From: Cycas panzhihuaensis
Lineage: Eukaryota; Cycadophyta
Assembly (NCBI GenBank): GCA_023213395.1
Contig: CM041465.1
Span: forward strand, 47,251,741-47,315,740
DNA length: 64,000 nt
Reading direction: 5' to 3'
The notes beneath the pieces were generated by a model. That model had not been told where the DNA came from. It did not search any database and worked only from the letters and a program-made list of their open reading frames with translations. Positions 34,281 through 45,160 of this stretch are shown piece by piece. Within the stretch, counting starts at the first letter, position 1, and each line of letters starts with the position of its first letter. The translations under genes and the position numbers were made by a program.

Positions 34281-36763
34281 CATTGGGGGTATCTAGGATA
34301 ACAAACACCACTAGGGGCTAGGTCTAGGGTGCAAAACATAGTATGGAGGTGTGATGGAACCCTAGGTTACCTACGTGGGGCACTCATACACCACGGAGGT
34401 GCATATTTGGGAATATAAAAGCACATTCCCTTCTTCTTTGAATAATGCTTTAAGAAGGAGGGGACCACGATTGGACAATCCCCCTTGATAAGGGACCAAC
34501 ATGGAAAAAAAAAATTAGAAAACAAGGATAGAAGAAAGGGCAAGTGAGAGAATAGGTAAATTAACCCAAACCTTCTTAGTTAGGCAAAAGGGTATGATAG
34601 GGGCTTTATTATTGTATTGTATAAGAATAATAACAACAACAAGGGAAAGAAATAAAGAGGAGTGCAAAATAAATGAAGACCTCAATCTCTTTCCTTTTAT
34701 GATTCTTTTCCCTCTTCTTTTTTAGAAAAAGAAAGGAACAAAGAAAGGGTATAGGAGAAAAAAAGGGAACCTCACTCTCTTTGCCTTTATCTCTCTTTTC
34801 TATCTTTATTATAAGAAAGGGAAAAAGAAACATGTATGCTAATCAAGGGGAAGAAATATGGATGTAGTCATAAAAGGGGGAAATAAAGAGAAGGGAGAGT
34901 AGATGCTCCTCTCCTACATACAACCCTAGCTCAATATCCCCTTATCTCTGATATTCCTTTTGCTAAATGAGAAGGAAGAGAAACCTATTTCTTTTCCTAT
35001 AAAATAAATTCTTTCTTATTTCATGTAATACAAGACACTCCTCCCAAACCCTTATTCCCTCCTTATGATGATGATGCAACTAATAGAACAAACCATAAAA
35101 ATAGGGAAGGGATTATTTATAAATAGGGTGTGAGCTGAGAATAATAACAAGAATATAAAAAGGGAAGGAGGAAAAAGTAAGCAAAGTGCACTCAGATCCA
35201 ATAGGTGGTTGATGATGTTGCAGTCCCTCACCTCTCTTTGTCCTTCCTCTATAATGGTCATGTTGTTGGTTGAAACTGGATAATAGGGGCTCCATTTACT
35301 TGCCCCAAATGAATAAGAGCAACTAACAGAAAGCAAGTGTAGGAAAAACTAGAGGAAATATATGCAATAAGCTAATATGAAACATGGACAATGCTTACTT
35401 TACAAAAGTGCACCTTCTTCAAACCCTAGCATGAATGGAAGAGGGTTACTCCTTCTTGTACCTATAAGTTAGATCTAAAAGGAAGGCCACTCTAACAACC
35501 CTTCAATAAATCTACTTACATGGAAAAAAGAGTTAATCAATATATGTGATTAGGAAACATGTATGTAAGCATGTGAAACATATGGGAGAATGGTAACAAA
35601 TAAATGAAGATAAAGTAAGGAAGGAAGAAGCACTTTAGAATAGTGTGGCTCCCCCTATAAGGGCAATTCCCTTTAGCTACTACAACTAAGAGAAAGGCTG
35701 CCAAATCCCCAAAAACCCTAGCTATGTAACAAAACAACAATGAAGCAAAGAGAAGAAGGATAAGTTGGTGTCTCACCAAATGACAAACTACGGTTGGATG
35801 GGGGATGCCCAATCTAATGGAGAAGAAGGATGTGATGGTTGTCCAATGTAGTGCTCTCCAAACTCCCTTTGCTTGTGCTAGGTTGCTCCACTTCTTCACC
35901 TTAGCTCCCCAAGCATGTAAGTTGTGTCAAGTGTGGAAAGGTTATTATGACAAAAATTTAGCAATATTTTAGTATGGTAAGAAGAGTAAAAGATGATGGA
36001 TATCCACCCTGAAAATGGAGGGTTTTGATAGGAAAAAGCAAGGTGAGAGGGTGGTGGTTATATGCCCATAAGGTGGAGAAACCACCACCCAAAACTAAGG
36101 TAGGAATTAATAGGGAAAGTTAAATCCTTATAAAATTTGAATAAAAATTTAGTTTTAAGGTCCAATGGGAATTCCTAAGGGTGTGATGAGATGTTCTAGG
36201 CCATTGTGGCATAACATGCCCACCTAACAAGGCAACAAAAAAACTATTGGGTCATTTGGAAGGTGGTTAGATAAGGTAATAATAGTATCACAGCCAAAGT
36301 TGTAGTACCCTAAATCGTTCTACGGTACCAATTTTTGCCAATAAAAATAGTTGTGGGATGACAGTAGAAAAGGAAAACAAGGCCCAAAACTAACCTTAAG
36401 GGTACTCTAACTCCCAGACACAAACCCCAAGGTTTAAAATTATCAGTGGCCAATGGGTGTAAAAGGAAAATGATGATAAAAAGATGAGGATGGAGCTAAA
36501 AGGCAAGTTGTAAGGCTATGGGGGAGATCCCTTTTTCTAACTAATGGGCCAACTAGGGGGCTTTAAGGCCATAGGACTAGAGTCCTAGTCATCATAGGTA
36601 AAAAGGATAGACACAAGCAACCAAAATATACAAACAGGTAGGCATCTAATAACCAACAAAATGCATGTTATAAGGGCAATATAAGCAATGTGATGGAGGT
36701 GAAGATACATACCTAAAACTTCTATGTCGCCATGTTGATGCCATTCTTGGGAGCTGGGAAACA
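34281..36763 (-). repeat. C LTR3 (5' LTR), 2483 bp
   Basis: It runs from CATTGGGGGTATCTAGGATAAC (TG changed to CA) to GGAGCTGGGAAACA, followed by the CTATG duplication. It is about 113 bp shorter than the others through a deletion near 35671-35676, where TTCCCTTTAGCTACTAC joins two places that lie apart in LTR1 (about 20537 and 20640). Confidence 0.87.
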
Positions 36764-36800
36764 CTATGTAACACTTGTAAAATATTTAACACATCTAATA
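36764..36800 (-). repeat. E 5' LTR, part 3 (outer end)
   Basis: CTATG is the second copy of C's target. TAACACTTGTAAAATATTTAACACATCTAATA then matches the outer end of E's other LTR at 4550-4585. E, and with it the nest, ends at 36800. Confidence 0.8.
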
Positions 36801-37549
36801 AATATTTTATTTTGAAAAGTTATATTTTTAAATGTGAATTTAGATTTTATAAAGATAAGCTTATGAGTCTTACATATATAAATATGTACTATTCTCTTAT
36901 ACATTCATATGATTATTTTATTTGTTATTATAATGGACTAATTTCTATTTAAGTGTCTTAGCATACTACTTTTATTGTTTCTATTATGTTATTTATTAAT
37001 TTAATATTTACTATTGTTAATACATATTATTGTTATTAATTTCTATCATTTATTTTGTCGGTGCCATTTCAATTAGTATTAGATCTATCATCTTACACTT
37101 ATAGAAGAGGCGATTCACCATTAAGGGAAATATTACAACCAAGCATTTGATACATTGGATATCATAACTCGGTTGACACATATCTCTAGGTTTAAAGCAT
37201 CTACCTCTAGGTCTAAAACATGATATTAGAATATAGTAGAAATGCAATGTTAAAATACATGCACTACACATCTCAAGCATAGGATTATGAGAAATCATCC
37301 ATCATCCTCTTTCAATTAAACATTACATCATCATTTCCTTTTCATTCTACCCATAAGAACCATTCTTTAAATATTAGTGTTGTGATCTTATTTATATTCT
37401 CTATTAATATTCTACTAGTAGTAATTTCGACTCTGTTAAATTATGGAGTTCTCTAAAATTAGTTATAGCACCATTGTTAGGCATGATTTGGATTCTATTA
37501 ATAGTACTCACTAATGTTCTAAACCATACTAATCATTTCCTATAAGATC
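36801..37549. other. AT-rich intergenic sequence
   Basis: About 750 bp between E and H. It is low-complexity AT-rich DNA with runs such as TTATTGTTTCTATTATG. A minus open frame at 37050-37298 (82 codons) matches nothing I recognise. Confidence 0.6.
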
Positions 37550-37554
37550 TAATT

Positions 37555-37877
37555 TGTTAAAAATTACATGATTTTACATCATCAATGGAAAATAACAAAC
37601 ACATTAAGACTATGATAACTACATATATGATAAAATAAATGAAACATACATAATAACATAATACAACCATTTACAAGAAATGATTATCTCAAATTTGCAT
37701 TATGAGATAGAACATATTTATGGTATATACCATTATATCGGTGTCACATTATATGCTATGAACCATGTAGTTGACTAATGACTAATTATATGAAGAAGTG
37801 TGCATACTAAGATCTCCTAGTATACATAAGAGGGAAAACCACCCACAACAAGAACTTAGATTGAACACTTTCCAATA
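37555..37877 (-). repeat. H 3' LTR
   Basis: It starts TGTTAAAAATTACATG and ends TTTCCAATA (CA changed to TA). The next bases are the complement of AAGAGGGGAA, a typical copia polypurine tract. Confidence 0.75.
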
Positions 37878-39860
37878 TTCCCCTCTTAATGTTTAATCCC
37901 TCATCACATAGGTGCTTCAAATATGATGCGAGCCCCATATAAAAGTCAAACATATATTGAAGCACATGGGTGACTAGTCATTGTATCTACTAATCCTCTA
38001 GAATGACCTTTGCATATATAGTTAACCAATATTTGCCTGCAAAGAATCTTTCACATGCTCCTATTCTACCTATTTCTAGTCCTCTTACACCTTAATAAGA
38101 AAATTAATCTAAAAATCTACATTCCCATCCACTAAATTATGGAACAAACCTACATAAATATTTATCTAAGGAAAAACATATGATAAAACACCTCTTCATC
38201 CAAATATAGATTCCATTTTTAATAGAAATAATACCTTATCAAACCATAATTGAAACTTCAAACTTTAAATCATGCCATAAAAAATCTTTAAAACATAGTG
38301 TGTCACTACTTGTTACAAATCTATATAAATCAATTATCTAACACAATATACAGAATCAAATTTTGACTTTGTATGAGGAAGATAATTAGGGTTTCCATGA
38401 GCCATTTAAAACATGAAAAAATATAAAAAAGGGTTTTAACATTTTTCTCGATTAGCTCTAGGGCATAAAAAAGTACCATGTGACCTTCCTTTGGGCACCC
38501 AACAAACTTAAAACTTAATTTAAATATGATTTAATTATATCTTTAAAATATGACAAATAAAATAAAATTAATTTTTTAGCCACCACTTTTCATATGACTT
38601 GTGTGCAACTCAACAATAAATAAATGATGATAATGATTAAATTTATAGTGAATTTATGCTTTAAAGCTCATATCTGAGGGTAGATCTATCTCTTCCATAA
38701 TTTGAAAGTCCCTCTCAAGGAACAAATTTCAATAAACAATGATCAAAACATCATGAAAATCACTCATGAAAAGAGAAGAACATCAAACACCATGCGAACC
38801 CTACATGCTAAGTTTCTTATAAATAGAGTTACAAACTATTGAAACATACTAGATTTGCATGTTAGACACCATTGTAGGCCTATACAATTGGAAAACAATG
38901 AGAAACAAGCTTATTACATCAAAAAAAATGCTCACAAGGCAAAGAGGATACCCAAAGCCAAAACAGAGCCTAGGATCAATATTCTTTACTAAAATAAGTT
39001 GTAAGCTATAAATCTAATAGTGGATCTACCTTATATATGTTGTAGAATCTCTTCAACATGTAGAAAACTTAAAATTTCTTTCCAAAACATAGAGAAAACA
39101 AGCTCAAATTATAAAACCAAGCACCCAAATCTTTATTCATCTATGGTGAGGGTTTTAAACAAATATACACACTTACTAACTGCCTATGTACATCAACAAG
39201 TCCTCATATTGTTCCCCTTAACTATTTGATAATAATAAACCCCACTACATACTAGGATTTCACCTAGCTCTACTTTTTTTATTTTTATATAGGGCTGTAA
39301 TAATTTTTGTTTTATCAATAGAACAACCACATCACCATTAACAAGAGCTAAATATAACAGTTGCACTAAACATACACTCCACACATATATAAATTCACTG
39401 CAAAACCCTCTTTAATCTTGTAACTAAAGCTTCATTCATGGATAATAAATCACTATGTGTATACTAGTATTTTCTAGCTAACATGAAATAACATAATAGC
39501 CTAAGAAATGAATAAATCCATGCAATAAACCTTTATAAGATTTATCTTTAGATACACTTACACTCCTAACTAAATTTTTAATTATACAAGCATAACCATT
39601 CTCTTTAGATACACTAACCAACATGCTCTAGGTTCTCACATGATTATGATCTAGGCACATGCATCAATATACTATAGGTACCCTACAAAAATATGGCTCA
39701 ATAGTCTTTCCATCAACCTACAACAAACTTCACCTTACAAGATAACCCCCCTCACTAGTTATAACAAACACACCTAAAATAAGTTATGAATAACAATAGA
39801 TAAGTGGATACACTTATAGTCTTATAGCCTCTCTAGGATCTGGCAACAACTCCAATGCCA
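37878..39860 (-). other. H internal region, no recognised coding
   Basis: 1983 bp of AT-rich sequence. Open frames at 39020-39229 (+) and 39193-39384 (-) are short and match no family. No copia motif is seen. It could hold deleted pol remnants or captured host sequence. The primer-site-like complement TGGCATTGGAG lies at 39850-39860 and agrees with TGGTATCAGAG at 8 of 11 places. Confidence 0.55.
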
Positions 39861-40184
39861 TGTTAAAAAAATCAAATGACTTGATATCATCAATGGGAAA
39901 TAACAAACACATTAAGACTATGGTAGTAACATACATAATAAAATAAATGAAACATATACAATAACATAAAATAACTCTTTGCGGAAAATGATCATCTCCA
40001 TTTTGCATTATAAGATAGCACATATTTATGGTACATGCCATCTCATTGATGTCCAATCACATACTAGGAACCACCTAATCAACCAATGACTAATTTATAA
40101 AAAAGTGTATACACTAAGACCACGTAATACACATAAATGGGAAAATTACCTAGAACTAGACCTCGGATTAAACATTGTCTAATG
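39861..40184 (-). repeat. H 5' LTR
   Basis: It starts TGTTAAAAAAATCAAATG and ends GTCTAATG, aligned base for base in length with the left LTR. A TATA-like motif was not assigned. Confidence 0.75.
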
Positions 40185-40189
40185 TAATG

Positions 40190-41760
40190 TGTCCAATCCA
40201 CCTTATAAATAAGCATAGAATTCATAAATATTAAGTATCACCTTTAGTATTATGGAGTACCCCTCTATTTTATGCCTCTAAATTCAATAGGATTTGAGAT
40301 CTCAATTATAGTTACTCTTATTTCCTACTCAATATATACAAGTAGTCTTTTTACATTTGTCTAGGTGATTGTGATAACATTTATACAATCCAACTTTGTA
40401 ATTAACTTCACCTAAATTGATTCTACAAGAAATACTCCCATAAATTATGCAAGATTTGTCATTCTAAACCATATATTAGAAAGGAAAAATCATTGCACCC
40501 TTTTATGAAAATCATTACATCTAATCAAGGAGAAGTAATTAATTCTTAACACATTAAAATTATTGAAACATTTGGCCTAATAACTAGAGTTAACCATTCT
40601 ATTAACCAAGGTCATTAAGTCATTAAAAATAGGAGCATTGCAACATAGAAGAAGTGGTAACAATGAATAATCCTTAGAAGTAAGAGTTTAGCTACTATAG
40701 AGAGCTTCAACATAATTTGAACTCTAAAAGTGTACCTAACAATTTAGTTATAAGAAACATATGAGGTAAATGAGCTTAATATTAACTACTATAATATGAG
40801 AATTATCTATAATATTAATTGTAGTAAGGAATTTGAAAGTATCAATAGTTGTAGAAGCATAAATGAACATTATCATCTAGGTGATGGTGATAAATACCTA
40901 ACCTTATCTAATAGTAAGGATTTTCATAACATTATATATGAGGAGGAATGGAATGATAAGGTTGATCTTAGAAAATACATAGGAAGCTATAAAATAAATA
41001 TTACTAGCCTATGTGAAGGAAATGAAGATCAATTCATAGATTAATAGTTTGATACTAGCAACAACCTATTTGGAGGTTGCTTTGAGCATGGTGAAAGTTA
41101 TAAAGCAAACAAAGTATCAACTACAATCCTACAAGTCACTATAACAAATTGATAGACCATGAAACTTTAAAAGGAAAGAAAAACATACCTATAAATAAGG
41201 CATCCAATAATAAGATATTTATTTAGGGAAAAATTATAAGGTGTTTCACAAACTTACTAATGAAATGGATGGAGACCATAGAAAAGTATCAACAAAAGGC
41301 ATGGCATGATTGCCATGTCATAACATCATAACTCAATAAAGAAAACATGTTTTATTATATCCAAATATATTCTAAATACATGAAGGATAGTTAAAAATGC
41401 ATTGGAATAAATCTTAATTAATCAAATTTACACCAATAATTCCATTCAACTAAAAAAGTTGGGTAGGAAACTACTTCCCAAAGTGGTTAATGGGAGTAGA
41501 TTGAGACCCTATTACAATTAGAATAAACGTAGTTTGAAAGAAGGAATTTTTAAATGTACTATAACATATTGCAAGGTATTTAATGATACTAAAATGAGTT
41601 AACAATAATAAAAATTATTTTAGTAGCAAGAACATTTGATACATAAAATTAAAATTTTCCAAAAAGTTTAAACAAAAAAAAAAAAACATAACATAACATT
41701 AATCATTTGACAATGATGATTGAGTTCATATAGAAAAGACTATAAAGATTATACATAACC
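40190..41760. other. AT-rich intergenic sequence with one small unassigned frame
   Basis: There is no recognisable element. A plus-strand frame of 82 codons at 40796-41044 (start MRIIYNINCSKEF, end NEDQFID) is open in AT-rich DNA. It has no known motif, signal peptide or membrane segment, and no neighbour supports it; chance is likely. Confidence 0.5.
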
Positions 41761-42369
41761 ATTTAAGGTGTTCCTAATGAAGAGAAATCCAATTATAGAG
41801 CTTTCCAATTAGCATCCCTTAATAAGTAAAATAGTATTCCAGATAGCATTTTAGTATGGAGCATTCCTCTTAATTACATTCCAATATGTAGCATTCTACT
41901 AAACTTTCTTCTAAAAAGGGCATTCTAGTGTTAAAGTTTCTATAGTAAGTATCTTAGTTTGAAACTTTTCTTAAGCCATCTAGTAAGAAAAGAAACCATG
42001 ATCCAAATTTTGCAAGAGAAAATTAATGAAAAACAAGTGGCCATACTATAGCTACATATGTAATTCAAGGGAAAAATAATCTTAAATTTTAAAATTTTAA
42101 AGCAATAACACAAGTTTTTCTTAGAGTGAGCAAGGATGCTCATCCATTCTTACATCCTAGGATAGATGTATGTAGTATAACTAGAACACAATAATTAGAA
42201 TAGAAATGGTGGTGTTAAAATGACACTAATACAATGAGGAACAACACCATCCCATCTTAAATATAGTACAAAATAGCACCATTGTCTTAGAATAGTACCA
42301 TTAGCAATTGAATGATATCAATAGACTGATACCAACTAAAAAGGGATGGTTGGTCAAGTAAACAAAATG
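41761..42369. repeat. Degenerate low-complexity repeats
   Basis: Loosely repeated phrases occur, such as TAGCATCCCTTA, TAGCATTTTAGTATGG, GAGCATTCCTCTTA and TAGCATTCTACTA (41810-41910), and ATAGCACCATTGTCTTAG / ATAGTACCATTAGC (42272-42310). They suggest decayed tandem duplication beside the minisatellite that follows. Confidence 0.45.
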
Positions 42370-42690
42370 GCTAGAACAATTAACCTAAATGATGAGAATG
42401 ATTAGAAAATGGAAAAAGATAAGAATAAGAATGGTTAAGGTAATGTAAATGGCTAGAAAATAGAAATTGATAGAAAATGAAATGCCTAAAAATAGGAATG
42501 ACTAAGATAATGAAAATGGTTAGAAAATAAAAATGGTAAAAAATGGGGACCATTGAGATCATGGAAACATCTAGAACATAGAAATTGCCTAAAATGAGAA
42601 TTTCCAAGATGATAAGAATAGCCAGGAAATAGAGAGGACCAAAAAAGGAGAATGACTAGAACAATAAGAAATGACCAAATGGAAATAAGT
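42370..42690 (+). repeat. 17-bp minisatellite with 51-bp higher-order period
   Basis: About 19 tandem units of 17 bp, with consensus near CTAGAAAATAGAAATGG. Reading 17-base steps gives TAGAAAATAAAAATGGT, AAAAAATGGGGACCATT, GAGATCATGGAAACATC, TAGAACATAGAAATTGC, CTAAAATGAGAATTTCC, AAGATGATAAGAATAGC. The CTAG-type unit returns at 42402, 42453, 42520, 42571, 42622 and 42656, spacings of 51, 67, 51, 51 and 34, so three unit types alternate. Open frames across it are by-products of the period. Individual units differ a lot, so the array is old. Confidence 0.7.
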
Positions 42691-45052
42691 AAGGTAGAAG
42701 AGTGAGTAATAAAGTGTAATTATTATTATTTATAATCAAGCATGTAATTAATGAATAGTTATCGAAAGACACATATGAAAAGTAGTGTCCATTATGGAAA
42801 GGCACCATTTGTGGGATGCATAGTCCATCCTCACACTTTGTTTAATGTAAGAATCAAAGCACTTGTTCCCTTGTAATGTTCTTTACTATGAGAGTCAAGT
42901 ATAATTTTAGCCACCATTATTAGAATGAATGAGTTATGTGGATCTCATGTGTATGCATGAGGTATGGATATTTGGTGCTTGAAAATAACTATGTATATGG
43001 TAGCATACCCTGATGTGTAGAAGCAAGAATTAATGTGCTAACTACCTAGAATTGAGACTTGAACCATCGAAGATTGACATTGATGTATGACCAAAAGATA
43101 AAGGGCAATATTAGGATAAATAATATATTATCTTATAGTCAATAGGGGTGGGCACATATGCTTGTGCACAATGCTTATGAAGGAAGTAGATCATACTCTC
43201 AATAAGGCATACAAGGAACATAAACAATCACTACTTGCTAAAATTAGTAAGAGTTTAATTAACCATTTAAAGGACTAACTAACTATAAACTCTAATTATA
43301 TGCATGGTACAAGGCCAACATGGCCTCCCCATGATGAAAATAATTCAAAACAAGCATAACTTTAACCATGGCAATGACTAAAATTACTTAAAGTTCATAA
43401 GCCTCATGGCTATAACAAATCCAAAATTTTGGTAAGGAAGATTTTATGGGCTTTTTATAGTTAACAACAAACCAAACACTCCACCCCCACAGCTAAACAT
43501 TTCAGAAATAAATTCATAAATGAGTTAAATTTCTAAATGTATTTGCTAATATTTCCAAGATTCTATTGAAGCAAATTTATTGTATTCACCAAATTTAGAG
43601 CATATTAAATGGAATATGTTAAGGAATTATAGTTTTTAAATGATCATCAAGTTATTTATTATTTTAAATATTGAAAAGATTCCCTAAACATTTATATATA
43701 TAAAAAATGAATTACTCCTTAAAGCTTTTCCTAAATCTTAATTGATTTTTTTGTAGTTAATTATGGTGAAAATATTTTTTATTTTAAGCTCCCTTTGTTG
43801 GGTTGTGGTCCTATGACCCTTTCCCTTTGGAGCTTTGTGTGGTTTGTTTGTGTTTAGTATTAACAAAGGCTTGGCACACCAACTATCCTAGGGCTACTTG
43901 TTTTCTCACTTATCATATGACTCCTTCAATTTATCATTGATATATTCAGAGTTTCATGTCTTATGCACTTGTCTAACTATCTTGATGTATGCTAGTCTTC
44001 ATACACACATGTAATAAGAAACAATCATAGAAGCATGTTCATAATATATAATATTGCAAAATAATGATTTTCTCATAACTAATTATTTCATTAAACAAAT
44101 GTAAGTACAATTCTTACAACTTTGGATATGCTTAAATGTGTCAACTTTCACACTAGAGAGGATGATATGATTAATTAAAGTAGTTTTCACACTAAATATC
44201 AAATAAGAATGATATATTTAAACCCATATACATGGCCAATTTGACTAAAGGTTACAACCATTTCACATGGCCATTGATTTTTCATAACAAAACATGAATT
44301 ATGGATGATAGCATGTGTTAATTGTCCATGCCTTATATGTTTGTGGATAGCAGTATAGTTGATGTCAAAGTTGTATAATATTTAAGGAACTATTTCATGC
44401 TAACTATTTTAATTCTTTACAAAAATTCCTATCTACTTATAATAATTCCCATTCTTCCATAGACTAGAAATCATTCCTCAAGAGTTGTTATGTTGACCTA
44501 CAACCATTCCATCAATTCCCATAGTTGTCATAATTACTCTTAAGTAGGATTTACATTATTTCTTCTTTGCCTTGTATTCTTTAGCATGTTAGAACCACTC
44601 CTAAGATTGTCCTTAACCATTCCAAGTGCCCAAGTGCTAAATTTTCATCATACATTTAGCATTAGTGGTTAAATAATTTAGTTTATATTTAGCATTAGTG
44701 GTTAAAATCTCAATGTGGTTTATGGATTTTGTACAGTTAGTCAATTGATGACTTTGGCACCTTGTGAAGTGTGCATATGTTTAGAGCATTTTTTGTCATA
44801 TGGGATTATAACCTAGTGTGCTTTAGCTTAGTGGAACCTCAGGCTTAAGTGAAACTCTCATTCCTACATCCTATTGGTTTGTGCCTACCACTCTAGCTAT
44901 TGAGCATAATTTGGAGCTCGCAATGAAATCTTGGGAGGTATGGTCTCTTAGGTGATTTCTCTCCTCTTTTTTAGGTGTGACCAAGAATGATAGAGTCTTT
45001 TTTCAAAAATAAGTAGTAAAGAAAAAAGTATTGTTCTTTTTCTCAAGTAACT
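42691..45052. other. AT-rich intergenic sequence
   Basis: No gene or element was recognised. There is a 33-bp tandem duplication around ATTTAGCATTAGTGGTTAAA (copies begin at 44654 and 44687). The segment 44750-45050 (CTTGTGAAGTGTGCATATG and on) has more balanced composition and might be an old LTR piece; I cannot assign it. The last bases are the LINE's target. Confidence 0.55.
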
Positions 45053-45065
45053 CTCTACTCAAAGA
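45053..45065. repeat. LINE target-site duplication, left
   Basis: CTCTACTCAAAGA is repeated exactly at 51845-51857, right after the LINE's A-tail. Thirteen bases is typical for target-primed reverse transcription. Confidence 0.9.
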
Positions 45066-45160
45066 GGTGAGGAGGCGAACCAGGAGGCGATTACAGTCTA
45101 GGGTTTCTATTGTGGCGACGAGAAGAGAACAATAGATTTGGACGCTATGGTGTCCATTGA

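Larger units (their letters stand above)
19125..36763 (-). mobile_element. Giant-LTR element tandem C: LTR-int-LTR-int-LTR
   Basis: Three LTR copies of about 2.5-2.6 kb enclose two homologous internal regions of 4.85 and 5.07 kb. CTATG lies at 19120-19124 and 36764-36768, so the whole 17.6 kb behaves as one insertion into E's 5' LTR. All parts point to the minus strand. Each internal region holds a Ty3/gypsy-type gag and a retropepsin, but no RT, RNase H or integrase, and about 1.5 kb of non-coding sequence fills the rest. Such an element would depend on enzymes from another family. The third LTR with shared internal region is the expected product of unequal recombination between two copies; this is inferred. 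Ten extra bases separate the left CTATG from the first LTR's TGTTGG. Confidence 0.82.
4452..36800 (-). mobile_element. Ty1/copia element E, host of the insertion nest
   Basis: E is pieced together from five kinds of remnant: 3' LTR end (4452-4585), RNase H/RT (4586-5373 and 8507 on), RT to pre-integrase (to 10571), protease and gag (13109-14295), and a 5' LTR in three parts (14296-14521, 18898-19124, 36769-36800). Removing A, B and their duplicated bases leaves about 4.0 kb of internal sequence, the normal size for copia. Protein motifs run continuously across the A and B junctions. The two LTR outer ends match: GTAACACTTGTAATATGC at 4550-4570 against GTAACACTTGTAAAATAT at 36768-36785, both followed by CATCTAATA. 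The right-hand target duplication should start AATAT (36801-36805); the left one lies outside the window. Confidence 0.85.
37555..40184 (-). mobile_element. Compact copia-like element H, apparently non-autonomous
   Basis: Two similar 323/324-bp repeats (37555-37877 and 39861-40184) flank 1983 bp. Both begin TGTTAAAAA, then share AACAAACACATTAAGACTATG, ATAAAATAAATGAAACATA and ATATTTATGGTA. Flanks TAATT (37550-37554) and TAATG (40185-40189) form a near-perfect target duplication. Complement of a polypurine tract (TTCCCCTCTTAAT) lies at 37878, and a primer-site-like CCAATGCCA directly before the right LTR, so H points to the minus strand. The internal region is far too short for a copia polyprotein and no pol motif is visible. 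It is either a deletion derivative or a non-autonomous family. Confidence 0.78.

Noticed and set aside
40796-41044. 82-codon frame considered as a small gene
   Set aside because: No recognised motif or context, and AT-rich codons throughout; kept only as an unassigned stretch.
42370-42690. Minisatellite considered as a CRISPR-like array
   Set aside because: Units are contiguous 17-mers with no unique spacers, in a plant nuclear context.
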